Part shown: positions 38,355 to 47,720 of the stretch, one piece after another | Layout: every line of letters starts with the position of its first letter | Numbering within the stretch: position 1 is the stretch's first letter | Assembly: GCF_023073415.1 (NCBI RefSeq) | Contig: NZ_JADPJL010000008.1 | Location: 806,001-870,000 of the forward strand | Origin: Bradyrhizobium sp. 190 | Lineage (GTDB): Bacteria; Pseudomonadota; Alphaproteobacteria; Rhizobiales; Xanthobacteraceae | DNA length: 64,000 nucleotides | Direction: 5' to 3' | Translations under genes and position numbers: made by a program | Notes under the pieces: generated by a model | What the model was told of the DNA's origin: nothing | Seen by the model: the letters and a program-made list of their open reading frames with translations, nothing else | Database searches by the model: none

Positions 38355-39677
38355 ATGAGTGAGCCACAGTTGGGAACATCCCGCATTGTGATCGTCGGAG
38401 GCGGAGCCGGCGGATTGGAGCTTGCGACGCGCCTGGGCGACAAATACGGGCGCAAGGGAAAGCTCGACATCACGCTGATCGAGCGAAACCGCACGCATGT
38501 GTGGAAGCCGAAGCTTCACGAGATTGCCGCCGGGAGCATGGATATCGCCGCCCACGAGGTCGATTATCTTGCGCAATCCTACTGGCATGGCTTTCGCTAC
38601 CGGATCGGGGAGATGATCGGGATCGATCGGGATCGCCGTCAGGTGCTGGTAGCGCCGTATTTCGACGCCGAGGGCCGCGAGGTCACGCCGAAGCGGACCT
38701 TTGACTATGACGTGCTCGTCGTCGCCGTCGGAAGCCAGAACAACGACTTTGGCACGCCTGGAGTCGTGGACCATGCGATCAAGCTCGAATCGCAGTCGGA
38801 CGCACGGCGGTTCCACGAAAGAATGGTCAATGCGTGTATCCGCGCGCATGCCCAATCGGCGCCTCTGGGAGCGCACCAGTTGAAAGTCGCAATCATCGGG
38901 GCCGGTGCGACCGGCGTCGAACTTGCGGCCGAACTCCACAGAACGACGCGCGAAGTGGTGGCGTATGGCCTCGATCAGGTCGATCCCCAGAAGGACATCA
39001 GGATTACGCTGATTGAAGCCGCCGAACGGGTGCTTCCCGCCTTGCCCGAACGGGTTTCGAAAGAGACGGAGAAGTTGCTCGTCAGGCTGGGCGTCAATCT
39101 GCTGGTGGGCGCCAAGGTCTCGGAGGTCGGTGCCGACCGTGTGAATCTGACGGACGGCCGGACGATCCCCGCCGAACTGATCGTCTGGGCTGCGGGAGTC
39201 AAGGCGCCCGATCTCCTGAAAGAAATCGCCGGTCTCGAAACCAACCGCATCAATCAGCTCGTCGTTCGGCCGACGCTGCAAACAACGCGCGACGACGGCA
39301 TCTTTGCCATCGGTGACTGCGCGGCCTGCTCGTGGGGCGAGCGCGGTAATGTGCCGCCGCGCGCGCAGGCGGCCCATCAGCAGGCCTCACACCTCTATTC
39401 CCAGCTTCCGCGCTATCTGCGGGGCGAGCCGATCAAGGACTACAAGTATAAAGATTTCGGATCACTGGTGTCGCTCGGCGAATTCAGCACCGTCGGCTCG
39501 ATGATGGGAGCGCTCGTGGGCGGCAACCTCGTCTTCGCAGGCATCTTCGCGCGGATGATGTACCTGTCTCTCTACAAGATGCACGAACACGCGCTGCACG
39601 GTTCGGTGAAGGTTGCGCTCGATACGCTCGCCCGCCTGATCACCCGGCGCACGGAGCCGCATGTGAAGCTTCATTGA
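38355..39677 (+). CDS. ndh: NADH dehydrogenase type II (NDH-2)
   Basis: Single-subunit, non-proton-pumping NADH:quinone oxidoreductase, 440 residues. FAD motif VGGGAGGLELATRLG near the N terminus, second nucleotide motif IIGAGATGVELAAELH near residue 180, and FAIGDCAACSW before the C terminus. The last 60 residues include an amphipathic or membrane helix (FAGIFARMMYLSLYKMHEHA) as in NDH-2. Paired with the cytochrome bd genes directly downstream, it makes a short respiratory chain that burns NADH with low energy yield. Confidence 0.9.
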   Translation: MSEPQLGTSRIVIVGGGAGGLELATRLGDKYGRKGKLDITLIERNRTHVWKPKLHEIAAGSMDIAAHEVDYLAQSYWHGFRYRIGEMIGIDRDRRQVLVAPYFDAEGREVTPKRTFDYDVLVVAVGSQNNDFGTPGVVDHAIKLESQSDARRFHERMVNACIRAHAQSAPLGAHQLKVAIIGAGATGVELAAELHRTTREVVAYGLDQVDPQKDIRITLIEAAERVLPALPERVSKETEKLLVRLGVNLLVGAKVSEVGADRVNLTDGRTIPAELIVWAAGVKAPDLLKEIAGLETNRINQLVVRPTLQTTRDDGIFAIGDCAACSWGERGNVPPRAQAAHQQASHLYSQLPRYLRGEPIKDYKYKDFGSLVSLGEFSTVGSMMGALVGGNLVFAGIFARMMYLSLYKMHEHALHGSVKVALDTLARLITRRTEPHVKLH

Positions 39678-39752
39678 TATCGGGTCGCAAGCGGGAGGGA
39701 TGTCGTGCTTGATTGATGCGAAGGCACTGCGCCGAACCTGGAGGGCATCCTG

Positions 39753-41143
39753 ATGGACGTTGTGTTCCTTGCGCGCATCCAGTTTGCCGCCAATATCACG
39801 TTCCACATTCTGTTTCCCTCGATTTCGATCGCGCTGGGCTGGGTTCTGCTGTTTTTCGGTTGAAGCACCTGCGCGCGACCGACCCGCAGCAAAAGCTGGA
39901 TTGGCTGCGCGCCTACCGGCTGTGGACAAAGATATTCGCCCTGACATTCGCGCTCGGGGTCGTTAGCGGCGTCACCATGAGCTTCCAGTTCGGCACCAAC
40001 TGGCCGGGCTACATGGAGCGCGTCGGCAATATTGCCGGCCCGCTGCTCGGTTATGAGGTGCTGACCGCATTCTTTCTGGAAGCGGGTTTTCTCGGCGTGA
40101 TGCTGTTCGGCCACCGCCGGGTCGGCGAGATGGTCCACCTGGGGGCGACCTTTCTGGTCGCCTTCGGCACGCTGATGAGCGCATTCTGGATCCTTGCCCT
40201 CAATTCATGGATGCAGACGCCTGCAGGATATGAGATCGTCGATGGCCAGTTTCACGCGCGAAACTGGCTGGAGATCATCTTCAACCCGTCCTTCCCATAT
40301 CGCTTCGTCCACATGGTGCTGGCATCCGCGCTGACCTGCGCGTTCCTGCTCATCGGGATCAGCGCCTGGCAGATCCTCAAGGGCGTCGCGATCGACACTG
40401 CATCACGCGTGTTGCGGGCCGGGCTCATCTTCGCTGCGCTGGCGGCGCCCGCGCAGATGGTGGCGGGCGATCTGCACGGGCTCAACACGCTGAAGCACCA
40501 GCCGCAGAAGATCGCGGCGATGGAAGGCGTCTGGGAAACGACGCGCGGTGCGCCGCTTCTTCTGTTTGCGATCCCGGACGATGCGACGAGATCGAACCAT
40601 TTCGAGTTGGCCGTGCCGAAGCTCGCGAGCCTGATCCTCCGGCACGATCTTGACGGCGAAATCAAGGGACTGAACGAATTTCCATCGGCCCATCCGCCGG
40701 TCTTTCCGGTGTTCTGGTGCTTCCGGATCATGGTCGGGACCGGCATCCTGATGCTGCTGGTCAGCTGGATCGGCCTGTGGAGGCATTGGCGCGATGGCTG
40801 GGATTTCGCCCGGATGCCACGGCCAATGCTCAAGGTGTTCGCAGGCATGACCTTTGCCGGTTGGGTTGCGACCATTGCCGGATGGTACGTCACGGAGATC
40901 GGACGCCAGCCGTTCATCGTCTCCGGTCTCATTCGAACGGCCGACGTTGCCTCACGGGTGCCGTCGTCAAGCGTTGCCCTGACGCTCGCAATCTACGTTG
41001 TGCTCTATCTGGCCTTGCTCGTGGCGTATGTCGGGGTGCTGAAATACATGTCGGAGACAGCGGAAAGGACCAAAGGCCCCATCACATCGAAAGACTATGA
41101 GGACGGCCCGCACAAGTATCAGCGCCGGGGAGAATTCGCATGA
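39753..41143 (+). pseudogene. cydA: Cytochrome bd quinol oxidase subunit I with a -1 frameshift
   Basis: Translation from ATG 39753 gives MDVVFLARIQFAANITFH and continues to GWVLLFFG, then hits a TGA at 39861. The rest (RLKHLRATDPQQKLDWLRAY onward to 41143) is open in another frame. Adding one T to the T5 run at about 39852-39856 restores LLFFRLKHLR and a 463-residue protein. The downstream piece alone lacks helix 1 and the haem ligand His18. The rest is intact, including SFQFGTNWPG and a short Q-loop as in cyanide-insensitive oxidases. Sequencing error, recent mutation or slippage are all open. cydB overlaps the end by 4 bases. Confidence 0.85.
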
Positions 41144-42144
41144 TTTCGATGTCCTTCGATGAACTCCTTCCGCTCATTTTCATCGGCTTGATGGGGGTAT
41201 CGCTGCTCGTCTACGTCGTGAGCGACGGATACGATCTCGGGGTCGGCATGCTCATGCATCGGGCGACGCCCGAGGAGCGGGATACCATGGTCGCGTCCAT
41301 CGGTCCGTTCTGGGACGCCAATGAAACGTGGCTGGTTCTTGGCGTCGGCCTGCTGCTAGTAGCTTTCCCAAAGGCGCATGGGCTGGTCCTATCGGAACTG
41401 TACCTGCCGACCGCTCTCATGCTGGTCGGCCTGATACTGCGCGGCGCAGCCTTTGATTTCAGGGTCAAGGGCAAGGCCAACCGGAAGGCGACGTGGGATC
41501 GCCTGTTTATCGCCGGATCAATGCTTGCCTCCGTGTGTCAGGGCTGGATGCTTGGTCGCTATATCAGCGGCTTCGGCGAGGGCTGGAACTATCCGATCTT
41601 TGCCGGCGCCATTGCGGTGGCGCTGCCCATGGCATACGCGCTGCTCGGCGCGACATGGCTGGTGATGAAGACCGACGGCCAGCTCCAGCACAAGGCGATC
41701 GAATGGAGCAAGATTGCCTGGCCGCCCATGGTCGTAGGCTTGATACTGATCTCGATGGCGACGCCTTGGATCAGCGAGACCGTTCGCGAGAGGTGGTTTA
41801 CCTTGCCGGCGATGATTGCGGTGGCATCGATCCCGATAACGGCGGGGATAGCGCTGCTGACGGTGCGCCTCCTGCTCGGCTCGCCCGCCGTGCGCGGCGC
41901 CCTGTGCTGGTTGCCGTTTGCCTTGCTTGTGCTTGTGTTCCTCCTGAGCTTCCTTGGCCTCAGCTACAGCATCTATCCCTTCGTGGTGATCGACAGGCTT
42001 ACCGTCTGGCAAGCCGCCAGCAGCCCCGAATCGCTCAAGATCATCCTGATCGGGGTGTGCGTCACGCTGCCTGTCATCATCGCCTATACCGGATTTTCCT
42101 ATCGCGTATTCCGGGGCAAGACCATAGAGTTAGACTATGCATGA
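41140..42144 (+). CDS. cydB: Cytochrome bd quinol oxidase subunit II
   Basis: 334 residues with about eight membrane helices. SDGYDLGVGML near the N terminus, FWDANETWLVLGVGLLLVAF and the later FDFRVKG are typical of CydB/CioB. Starts in an ATGA overlap with cydA. With CydA it reduces oxygen to water at high affinity using quinol without pumping protons. I see no CydX-like small gene after it; dctB begins within its last codons. Confidence 0.92.
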   Translation: MISMSFDELLPLIFIGLMGVSLLVYVVSDGYDLGVGMLMHRATPEERDTMVASIGPFWDANETWLVLGVGLLLVAFPKAHGLVLSELYLPTALMLVGLILRGAAFDFRVKGKANRKATWDRLFIAGSMLASVCQGWMLGRYISGFGEGWNYPIFAGAIAVALPMAYALLGATWLVMKTDGQLQHKAIEWSKIAWPPMVVGLILISMATPWISETVRERWFTLPAMIAVASIPITAGIALLTVRLLLGSPAVRGALCWLPFALLVLVFLLSFLGLSYSIYPFVVIDRLTVWQAASSPESLKIILIGVCVTLPVIIAYTGFSYRVFRGKTIELDYA

Positions 42145-44029
42145 GCGGTCGTCCGTCGTGGCCGGCGCTCCTCGGATTTGTCTGGTTCCCGAGATGACGG
42201 ACCTTCCATCGCTGGTGAACATCAAGGGGCGACCCGAAATCAGTTCGGTGGCGTCAGGTTCCACGCGTTGGCTTGTGCGCGGAGCAACCGCAGTCGCGCT
42301 GGTCGTTGCCGCTTCGTGGCTCGGATATGCTGTGGCTTTCCAGCGCGGACTTGACCATTTGCGCGCTGCCGCCCAGCAGCGGCTGGCCGTGGAAGCAGCC
42401 CGGCTCGACGGTCATCTTTCAAGATTTGAGTATCTGCCGTCTTTGCTCGAAACGTCCCCCAGCGTCTTCCAGCTGCTCGGGGCTCCCGTCGATTCCGCGT
42501 TGCGGCAAGCCGTCAGCCAGTACCTGAAATCGATCAATCTGCTGGCGGGAGCCGACAATCTCTACGTCCTCGGCGTCTCCGGCGATACGCTGTCCGCGGC
42601 TGATTTCGAGCAGCCGGGTACACCGGTTGGCCAAAACCTGTCGTACCGGCCCTATGTGAGCGAGGCTCTGTCAAAGGGTCGAGGGGCGTTCTTCGGTGTC
42701 GGCATCACAAGCGCGCGCGCCGGCTACTATCTCTCCTATGCCCTCAAGGAGGGCGGAGAGACGAGGGGTATCGCTACCGTCAAGGTCAACCTGGATTCGT
42801 TCGAGCGCGCGTGGCGCGACATTGACAGCGATATTCTTCTGCTCGACGAGCGCCGGGTCGCGATACTTTCCTCTCGCGACGCGTGGCGCTTTCGTCCAAT
42901 GCAGCCGCTGTCGCTTCAGATGCACGATGAGATTTCGCGATCCAAGCCATATGGAAACCACGAGCTGACGCCGCTCGGATGGACCTTTGCCGCTCAGTTC
43001 TCGGATGGCTCTGCACGCGTCACCGCAGAAAACCGCGCCTACACCCTCAGCGAACGGCCAATCAACCATGGTCTGTGGAAGCTGGTCCTTCTCGACGATG
43101 AGGCGCCAATACGGCAGACTGCGCTCATCATCGGTGCGATGTCGGGTCTCGCCTCCATCGTTGCGTTGCTGGCGGCTGGTCTGGTCGAGCAACGCAGGCG
43201 AGCGATCAAGCAACGCCTGGCCAATCAGGCGGCGTTGCAGGCGGCGAACGACATGCTCGAGATCAGGGTGCAGGAACGAACCGCTGAACTGCGGGCCGCG
43301 CAGGATGATTTGGTCCATGCCGGGAAGCTCGCCGCCCTCGGCCAGATGTCGGCCGGAATCGTGCATGAACTGAATCAGCCCTTGGCCGCCCTGCAGACCG
43401 CTGCCGACAATGCGGTTCTGCTCGTCGACCGCGGGTCGATCGGCGATGCCCGCGGAAATCTCACCCGGATCGGCGAGTTGGTACGTCGGCTCGGACGCTT
43501 GACCAGTCAACTGCGGGTCTTTGCATACAAGTCGAGCAGCCCGCTTGACGCGGTCGCTGTCGAGCATGCTATGGCCGAATCCCTCAAGATCCTCGCCGCG
43601 CGCGTCAAGGAGACCGGAGTCGATCTCGTAACGGATATTGACGCGAATCTCTCCGTCGTTGCCGACCAGACGCGACTTGAGCAGCTGTTGTGCAATATCG
43701 TGGCGAATGCGCTGGACGCCGTGGAGGGCGCCGATCGGAAGTCGATCCTGATACGCGCGACCCGGGAAGAGGCGCAGACCGCCCGCTGCCGCATCGTCAT
43801 CAGCAACAGCGGTCCTGCAATCGCGTCCGACGTCCTGCAGCGCATGTTCGAGCCTTTTGTGACGACCAAGCCTGCCGGCAAGGGGCTCGGCCTCGGCTTG
43901 ATGCTCTCCAACCACATCGCGCGCTCCTTTGGCGGCGAACTGCGCGCCCGAAACCTGATGCCGTCCGGCGCCGAATTCGTCGTGATCCTTCCATTGGCTG
44001 GCACATCAGAGACCTCGCATGGACGATGA
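42137..44029 (+). CDS. dctB: DctB-type C4-dicarboxylate sensor histidine kinase
   Basis: Up to 630 residues (611 if started at ATG 42194). Two membrane helices flank a periplasmic double-PAS-like sensor with NLSYRPYVSEAL and GVGITSARAGYYLSYAL, segments shared with rhizobial DctB. After the second helix come a coiled coil (RVQERTAELRAAQDDL), the phosphorylated His (residue 410 of the long form, GIVHELNQPLAALQ), and the ATPase domain with NALDAVEG and GKGLGLGLMLS. Start 42137 overlaps cydB by 8 bases; 42194 lacks a strong ribosome site. It overlaps dctD by 11 bases. Confidence 0.9.
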   Translation: MHERSSVVAGAPRICLVPEMTDLPSLVNIKGRPEISSVASGSTRWLVRGATAVALVVAASWLGYAVAFQRGLDHLRAAAQQRLAVEAARLDGHLSRFEYLPSLLETSPSVFQLLGAPVDSALRQAVSQYLKSINLLAGADNLYVLGVSGDTLSAADFEQPGTPVGQNLSYRPYVSEALSKGRGAFFGVGITSARAGYYLSYALKEGGETRGIATVKVNLDSFERAWRDIDSDILLLDERRVAILSSRDAWRFRPMQPLSLQMHDEISRSKPYGNHELTPLGWTFAAQFSDGSARVTAENRAYTLSERPINHGLWKLVLLDDEAPIRQTALIIGAMSGLASIVALLAAGLVEQRRRAIKQRLANQAALQAANDMLEIRVQERTAELRAAQDDLVHAGKLAALGQMSAGIVHELNQPLAALQTAADNAVLLVDRGSIGDARGNLTRIGELVRRLGRLTSQLRVFAYKSSSPLDAVAVEHAMAESLKILAARVKETGVDLVTDIDANLSVVADQTRLEQLLCNIVANALDAVEGADRKSILIRATREEAQTARCRIVISNSGPAIASDVLQRMFEPFVTTKPAGKGLGLGLMLSNHIARSFGGELRARNLMPSGAEFVVILPLAGTSETSHGR

Positions 44030-45398
44030 CCAATCGATCGGCGTGATCTACGTCGAGGACGACAACGATGTCCGGATCGGTGGCGTTCAGGCGCTCGAAC
44101 TCGCCGGGTTTTCCGTCTCGGGATTCGCCTCGGTCGAGACCGCTGCTGGGTCCGTGTGCGCCGACATGCCATTCGTTGTGGTCTGCGACGTGCTCCTGCG
44201 CGGCAAGAGCGGCCTTGAATGGCTGTCCGATCTGCGCCGGCTGGATCAGGACCTGCCCGTGATCCTGATCACCGGGCATGGCGATATTTCCATGGCCGTG
44301 CAGGCAATGCGAAATGGTGCCTACGACTTCATCGAGAAGCCATGTTCTTCGGAGCAGCTGATCTCGGTGGTGCGCAGGGCGGCCGAAAAGAGACGGCTGA
44401 CCCTGGAAGTACGCTCGTTGAGATCCGCTCTGGCGGACCGCCAGGGAATCGAGTCGAGCCTGCTGGGCCGGTCGCCGCAGATACAGGAAGTTCGCAGGCT
44501 CGTCTCCACATTGGCCGCGACCAATGTCGACGTCACGATCTATGGCGAAACCGGAACCGGCAAGGACGTGGTTGCGCGCTGTCTCCACAATCACAGCGGG
44601 CGACGCGGCGGCAATTATGTCGCGGTAAACTGCGGCGGCCTTCCCGAATCGCTGGTCGAGAGCGAGCTGTTCGGCCATGAGGTGGGCGCATTTACCGGCG
44701 CCACCCGTCAGCGTATCGGAAAGATCGAATATGCGAATGGCGGAACGCTGTTCCTCGACGAAATCGAGAGCATGCCGCTGAGCGTGCAGGTGAAGTTGTT
44801 GAGGTCGCTGCAGGACCGGTCGATCGAGCGCGTCGGCTCGAACAAGCCGATTTCCGTCGATTGCCGTGTCATTGCGGCCAGCAAAACGAATTTGCTCGAG
44901 CTGAGCGAAAAAAAGGTGTTTCGCGCCGATCTCTATTATCGCCTCGGCGTCGCATTCATCGAACTGCCGCCACTTCGCGAGCGGCGCGAAGATATTCCCT
45001 TCCTGTTCGAGCACTTCACGCTGGATGCCGCCAGACGGTTCGAGCGCGACGCGCCGCTACTGGACGAGCAGACGCTGTCCGTCCTGCTGGCCTATTCGTG
45101 GCCGGGAAACGTACGGGAGCTCCGTAACGTCGCCGATCGCTTCGTGCTCGGCGTGCTCGACGGCAAGGCCGTCAACAAGCCCGGGTTCGGCGCATCGGAC
45201 GTGTCGCTGCCTCGACAGTTGGAGAACATCGAGCGGTCGATCATCGAGGACGCGCTGCGGCGCAAGCAGGGCGACGTTCAGGCAACTGCAATGCTTTTGG
45301 GCATCCCGAAGCAGACGCTGTACGATAAGATCAAACGCCTTTCAGTGAATGTCGACGAGATCAGGGAAGGGACGACAATCGTTCGCACCGGATCCTGA
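44019..45398 (+). CDS. dctD: DctD-type sigma-54-dependent response regulator
   Basis: 459 residues in three domains. Receiver domain: acidic residues at 14-15, phosphoacceptor Asp57, Thr85, Lys107. AAA+ domain: Walker A GETGTGKD at 176-183 and the sigma-54-contacting GAFTGA at 223-228. C-terminal Fis-type helix-turn-helix near 415-445 (DVQATAMLLGIPKQTLYDKI). It would be phosphorylated by the overlapping DctB and activate RpoN promoters. The obvious in-window target is the sigma-54 promoter at 24342-24357, upstream of aceE and dctA. Confidence 0.93.
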   Translation: MDDDQSIGVIYVEDDNDVRIGGVQALELAGFSVSGFASVETAAGSVCADMPFVVVCDVLLRGKSGLEWLSDLRRLDQDLPVILITGHGDISMAVQAMRNGAYDFIEKPCSSEQLISVVRRAAEKRRLTLEVRSLRSALADRQGIESSLLGRSPQIQEVRRLVSTLAATNVDVTIYGETGTGKDVVARCLHNHSGRRGGNYVAVNCGGLPESLVESELFGHEVGAFTGATRQRIGKIEYANGGTLFLDEIESMPLSVQVKLLRSLQDRSIERVGSNKPISVDCRVIAASKTNLLELSEKKVFRADLYYRLGVAFIELPPLRERREDIPFLFEHFTLDAARRFERDAPLLDEQTLSVLLAYSWPGNVRELRNVADRFVLGVLDGKAVNKPGFGASDVSLPRQLENIERSIIEDALRRKQGDVQATAMLLGIPKQTLYDKIKRLSVNVDEIREGTTIVRTGS

Positions 45399-45564
45399 CG
45401 ATCAAGCGAACCCTTGCGACGCCCTTGCAGGCTTGCGGGCCGGCCTCCTGCAGCTGGCCGGACATGGCGATCGCGCGATGGGCACGACAACGAAGGGCGC
45501 CGGACAGAAGCGGCCCAAAACCGGAAACAAACGAAGCATTCAATTTGCTGAGTGAGGGGAAACG

Positions 45565-47283
45565 ATGAATCGGCCATTCAATATGCCTGACGAGTTTGTC
45601 GAGGGATTCATGAAGGCGGGTGCGAGCCTGTGGCGGTCGCTGGGATGGACACCGAATGCCGATCGTGACGGCGCGAGCGTCAGCTCAGCTCTGAGTTCGT
45701 CGGGACGCATCGCCGAACTACAGGCTGACCATCTGATGCGTCTGTACCAGCTCACGGAAAACGTCTTCAAATCGGCGGCAGGAATGCAGACCGAGGCGGC
45801 CCTCGAACCTCTGCGCGGCGATCGCAGGTTCAGCGCCACGGAATGGCGGGACAATTCGCTCCATAGTCTGCTGAAGCAATGCTATTTGCTGGATTCGCGC
45901 TATTGCACTGACTTCGTCGAAGCGCTGGATCTGGACGAAAAGGAAAAGCATCGGCTGCGTTTCTTCACGCGCCAACTCGTCGAGGCGATGAGTCCGACCA
46001 ATTTTGTCACCACCAATCCCGACGTCATCAAGCTCGCGACGGACACCGAAGGCCAAAGCCTCAAGGCAGGCCTGGACAACCTGATGTCGGATCTGAGCAG
46101 GGGTAGTCTGACGATCACGGACGAGGGCGCTTTCGAGGTCGGAAAGGACGTCGCGGCATCCAGCGGCGCGGTCGTATTCGAGAACGACCTGTTTCAACTG
46201 CTTCAATATGAACCGGCGACGGAGCAGGTGGCTGTGCGGCCACTGCTGATTGTGCCGCCCTGCATCAACAAGTTCTACATTCTTGACCTCCAGCCGGCCA
46301 ATTCCTTCGTCCGGTTTGCGGTCGAGCACGGCATGACGGTCTTCATCGTTTCCTGGCGCAACCCGGATGCCTCTTGCGGGCATTTTGGATGGGATGATTA
46401 CGTCGAGCATGGCGCAATGCGCGCCATCGAGATCGCCCGGTCGATCGCCGGCGCCGACAAGGTCAACGTCGTCGGCTGGTGCGTCGGCGGAACCATCCTG
46501 TCGTCTGCACTTGCTATCCTTCGGACCCGAGGCGACGAATCGGTCGCCAGCGTGACGCTGCTGACGACCATGCTCGATTTCCGCGAACCGGGTGATCTTG
46601 GCGTATTCGTGGACGAGGAGAGCGTGCGACAGCGTGAGCAGACCATCGGAAATGGCGGCATCTACCGCGGCGCCGAGCTGGGGTTCGTGTTCCAGACGCT
46701 GCGTTCGAAAGAGCTGATATGGCCGAACGTGATCAATAATTATCTGAAAGGAAAATCGCCCGAGCGTTTCGATCTCCTGTTCTGGAATGCCGACGTCACC
46801 AATCTGCCCGGACCGATGTACTGCTGGTATATCAGGAACATGTACCTGGAGAACAATCTCCGGGAACCGAACAGGTTGACGATGTGCAACACTTCAGTCG
46901 ATCTGGGGCGGGTCGACCTGCCGGCCTATGTTCTGGCGACGGTCGAGGACCATATCGTGCCGTGGCGATCCGCCTATCGGACAACGGGCCTGTTCGGTGG
47001 CGACACTCGCTTTGTCCTTGGCGCAAGCGGCCATATCGCCGGTGTGATCAATCCGGCGTCGAAGAACAAGCGAAGCTATTGGGTGTCGACCAATCGGTGC
47101 GACGACCCGGCGATCTGGCTGGCCGGCGCCGATGAAAAGCCCGGCAGCTGGTGGAATGATTGGATTGCCTGGCTCAAGCCGCGGGCGGAAGAACAACTAC
47201 CGGCGCGCACGCAACTTGGCAGCAACCTCTATCCTCCGGGCGAATCTGCACCCGGTCGATATGTGAAGGCGAAAGCCGACTGA
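45565..47283 (+). CDS. phaC: Class I polyhydroxyalkanoate synthase
   Basis: Polymerises 3-hydroxybutyryl-CoA into PHB; 572 residues. The lipase-like box is GWCVGG with catalytic Cys306; the Asp is in VEDHIVPW and the His in GASGHIAGVINP. The region PPCINKFYILDLQP is conserved in PhaC. Ribosome site GAGGGGAA precedes ATG by 5 bases. It lies 166 bases after dctD and about 12 kb from phaAB, still in the same direction. The gap before it has no obvious sigma-54 box. Confidence 0.95.
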   Translation: MNRPFNMPDEFVEGFMKAGASLWRSLGWTPNADRDGASVSSALSSSGRIAELQADHLMRLYQLTENVFKSAAGMQTEAALEPLRGDRRFSATEWRDNSLHSLLKQCYLLDSRYCTDFVEALDLDEKEKHRLRFFTRQLVEAMSPTNFVTTNPDVIKLATDTEGQSLKAGLDNLMSDLSRGSLTITDEGAFEVGKDVAASSGAVVFENDLFQLLQYEPATEQVAVRPLLIVPPCINKFYILDLQPANSFVRFAVEHGMTVFIVSWRNPDASCGHFGWDDYVEHGAMRAIEIARSIAGADKVNVVGWCVGGTILSSALAILRTRGDESVASVTLLTTMLDFREPGDLGVFVDEESVRQREQTIGNGGIYRGAELGFVFQTLRSKELIWPNVINNYLKGKSPERFDLLFWNADVTNLPGPMYCWYIRNMYLENNLREPNRLTMCNTSVDLGRVDLPAYVLATVEDHIVPWRSAYRTTGLFGGDTRFVLGASGHIAGVINPASKNKRSYWVSTNRCDDPAIWLAGADEKPGSWWNDWIAWLKPRAEEQLPARTQLGSNLYPPGESAPGRYVKAKAD

Positions 47284-47720
47284 CAGCCGGCGTCTATGGC
47301 GAGCGTGGTACTACCGGCAACCGAGAGGGAGTCGAGGCGGCGATGGATCGGCGCATCAGTTTAAGTCTTTCGATTGGTTAAAAGGCCGCGTGTGCACGAC
47401 GTGTGCACCGGGAGATCCAGAAAATCCATTGACGGCAAATCTGAGCAGTCGCTCCGAGGCGTGACGCAGACGCCGGGCTCGACGCGATCGAATTGACGAG
47501 AGCGGTGCAGCCACCTGCGACCGAGAAGCTGATCTCGTTTGTCGGCATAGCGAACCGACCTACCTTCGTGTCGCCAGTGGGGTAGGGGGCTTCTGTTCAG
47601 AGTAAGGGTGAAGAATGCTGATGTCGGGGTTCGAGTCGCTCTACCATGCGAGTTCCCCCTGTGGCGTGGGGTGTCTGGCTGTAGCGCCCTCCCGCTACCA
47701 GAGCTGCGGTTGTTCGGCGC
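47284..47720. other. Intergenic, no gene recognised
   Basis: About 440 bases between phaC and the end of the Bug/TctC gene. It contains the repeat GCGTGTGCAC-GA-CGTGTGCACC (47388-47409) and a GGTTCGAGTC string (47629-47638), which does not fold into a tRNA. Open frames here are short and unlike known proteins. Confidence 0.45.
47388..47409 (+). repeat. GTGTGCAC double repeat, left copy
   Basis: GCGTGTGCAC and CGTGTGCACC separated by two bases. The same pair, separated by nine bases, recurs at 49212-49240 on the other side of the TctC-type gene. Each half is centred on the palindrome GTGCAC. Function unknown; operator or remnant of a mobile element boundary are both possible. Confidence 0.4.

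Noticed and set aside
39840..39870. Programmed -1 frameshifting in cydA
   Set aside because: GTTTTTC is not a good X-XXY-YYZ slippery site, no downstream pseudoknot is evident, and CydA is not known to use recoding; a T-run indel is simpler.
47600..47680. tRNA-like GGTTCGAGTC string
   Set aside because: The flanking bases do not form a T stem, and no anticodon or acceptor stem can be drawn.
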